7,313 nt of DNA from Xanthobacteraceae bacterium (lineage in GTDB: Bacteria > Pseudomonadota > Alphaproteobacteria > Rhizobiales > Xanthobacteraceae): assembly GCA_030043335.1 (NCBI GenBank), contig JASHXX010000150.1, positions 1 through 7,313 on the forward strand, read 5' to 3'. The position numbers and the translations under genes are program-made. Under the pieces are notes generated by a model. That model had not been told where the DNA came from, did no database searches, and was given only the letters and a program-made list of their open reading frames with translations. Shown here piece by piece: positions 6,941-7,313 of the stretch (positions within the stretch are counted from its first letter, which is position 1; every line of letters starts with the position of its first letter).

Positions 6941-7313
6941 ATGAACGAGCGTCCTGCCGACCGTCTGGCGATCGCGCTGGCGCAGCTCAACCCGATCGTC
7001 GGCGATGTGTCCGGCAATCTCGAGCGCGCGCGCAAGGGGCGGGCGCAAGCCCGGCGCGATGGCGCCGACGTTGTCGCCTATCCCGAACTCTTCCTCGCCG
7101 GCTATCCGCCCGAGGATCTCGTGCTCAAGCCGGCGTTCCAGGCGGCCTGCCGCACCGCGGTTGAGGCGCTGGCGCGGGAGACCGTCGACGGCGGCCCGGC
7201 CATTCTCATCGGCACCCCCTGGGTCGAGGACGACAAGCTTTACAACGCGTACGCGCTGCTCGCCGCCGGACGGGTCGAAGCGATCCGTTTCAAGGTGGAT
7301 TTACCGAACTATG
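6941..7313 (+). CDS. nadE: Glutamine-dependent NAD+ synthetase, 5' part (cut by window end)
   Basis: The visible 124 codons are the start of the N-terminal glutaminase (nitrilase/CN-hydrolase) domain of the long, two-domain NAD+ synthetase. The full enzyme takes ammonia from glutamine to amidate deaminated NAD with ATP. The catalytic Glu is E49 in YPELFLAGYPPEDL and the catalytic Lys is K118 in KVDLPNY. The nucleophilic Cys and the whole C-terminal synthetase domain lie beyond the window. The PPEDL after the Glu motif and the LPNY after the Lys are characteristic of NadE rather than of other nitrilase-family amidases. The ATG at 6941 is the first start after an in-frame TAG at 6929-6931. The ribosome binding site is weak. 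The open frame runs to the last base with no disruption, so the truncation is due to the window edge. Confidence 0.92.
   Translation, partial: MNERPADRLAIALAQLNPIVGDVSGNLERARKGRAQARRDGADVVAYPELFLAGYPPEDLVLKPAFQAACRTAVEALARETVDGGPAILIGTPWVEDDKLYNAYALLAAGRVEAIRFKVDLPNY

Overview
The window is GC-rich chromosomal DNA from an alphaproteobacterium, most likely Hyphomicrobiales of the Bradyrhizobiaceae/Xanthobacteraceae type. This placement is inferred from protein style (alphaproteobacterial MoaA, a [14 protein letters not shown] glutathione reductase, a class II DAHP synthase, a rhizobial-style RpiA) and from two short palindromic repeats that I recall as abundant in Bradyrhizobium relatives. No database was searched.

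Layout. On the minus strand, bases 7-1839 carry a phosphoglycolate-phosphatase-like HAD hydrolase (gph) followed by moaA (molybdopterin biosynthesis), with a 39-base gap holding a small hairpin. A divergent 101-base intergenic region (1840-1940) separates these from the plus-strand pair rpiA (ribose-5-phosphate isomerase) and gor (glutathione reductase), which are almost abutting. A 118-base gap containing a REP-like palindrome leads into a class II DAHP synthase, the first enzyme of the shikimate pathway. A relatively AT-rich 206-base gap with a direct repeat then precedes an exported outer-membrane beta-barrel protein. The last gene is the 5' part of a glutamine-dependent NAD+ synthetase (nadE), cut by the window end. 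A hairpin/REP-like element lies just upstream of it.

Most of the content is core metabolism. rpiA supplies pentose phosphates, gor uses NADPH to keep glutathione reduced, DAHP synthase uses erythrose-4-phosphate (also from the pentose phosphate pathway) and PEP, and nadE makes NAD. gph would remove 2-phosphoglycolate. No mobile element, CRISPR array, tRNA or rRNA is visible.

The least ordinary gene is the one at 5778-6830. By eye it aligns along most of its length with enterobacterial omptin proteases (OmpT). It keeps the D-x-D and D-x-H active-site pairs at nearly the same spacing, but seems to have lost the acidic residues that give OmpT its preference for basic substrates. That makes it a candidate alphaproteobacterial omptin of altered specificity.
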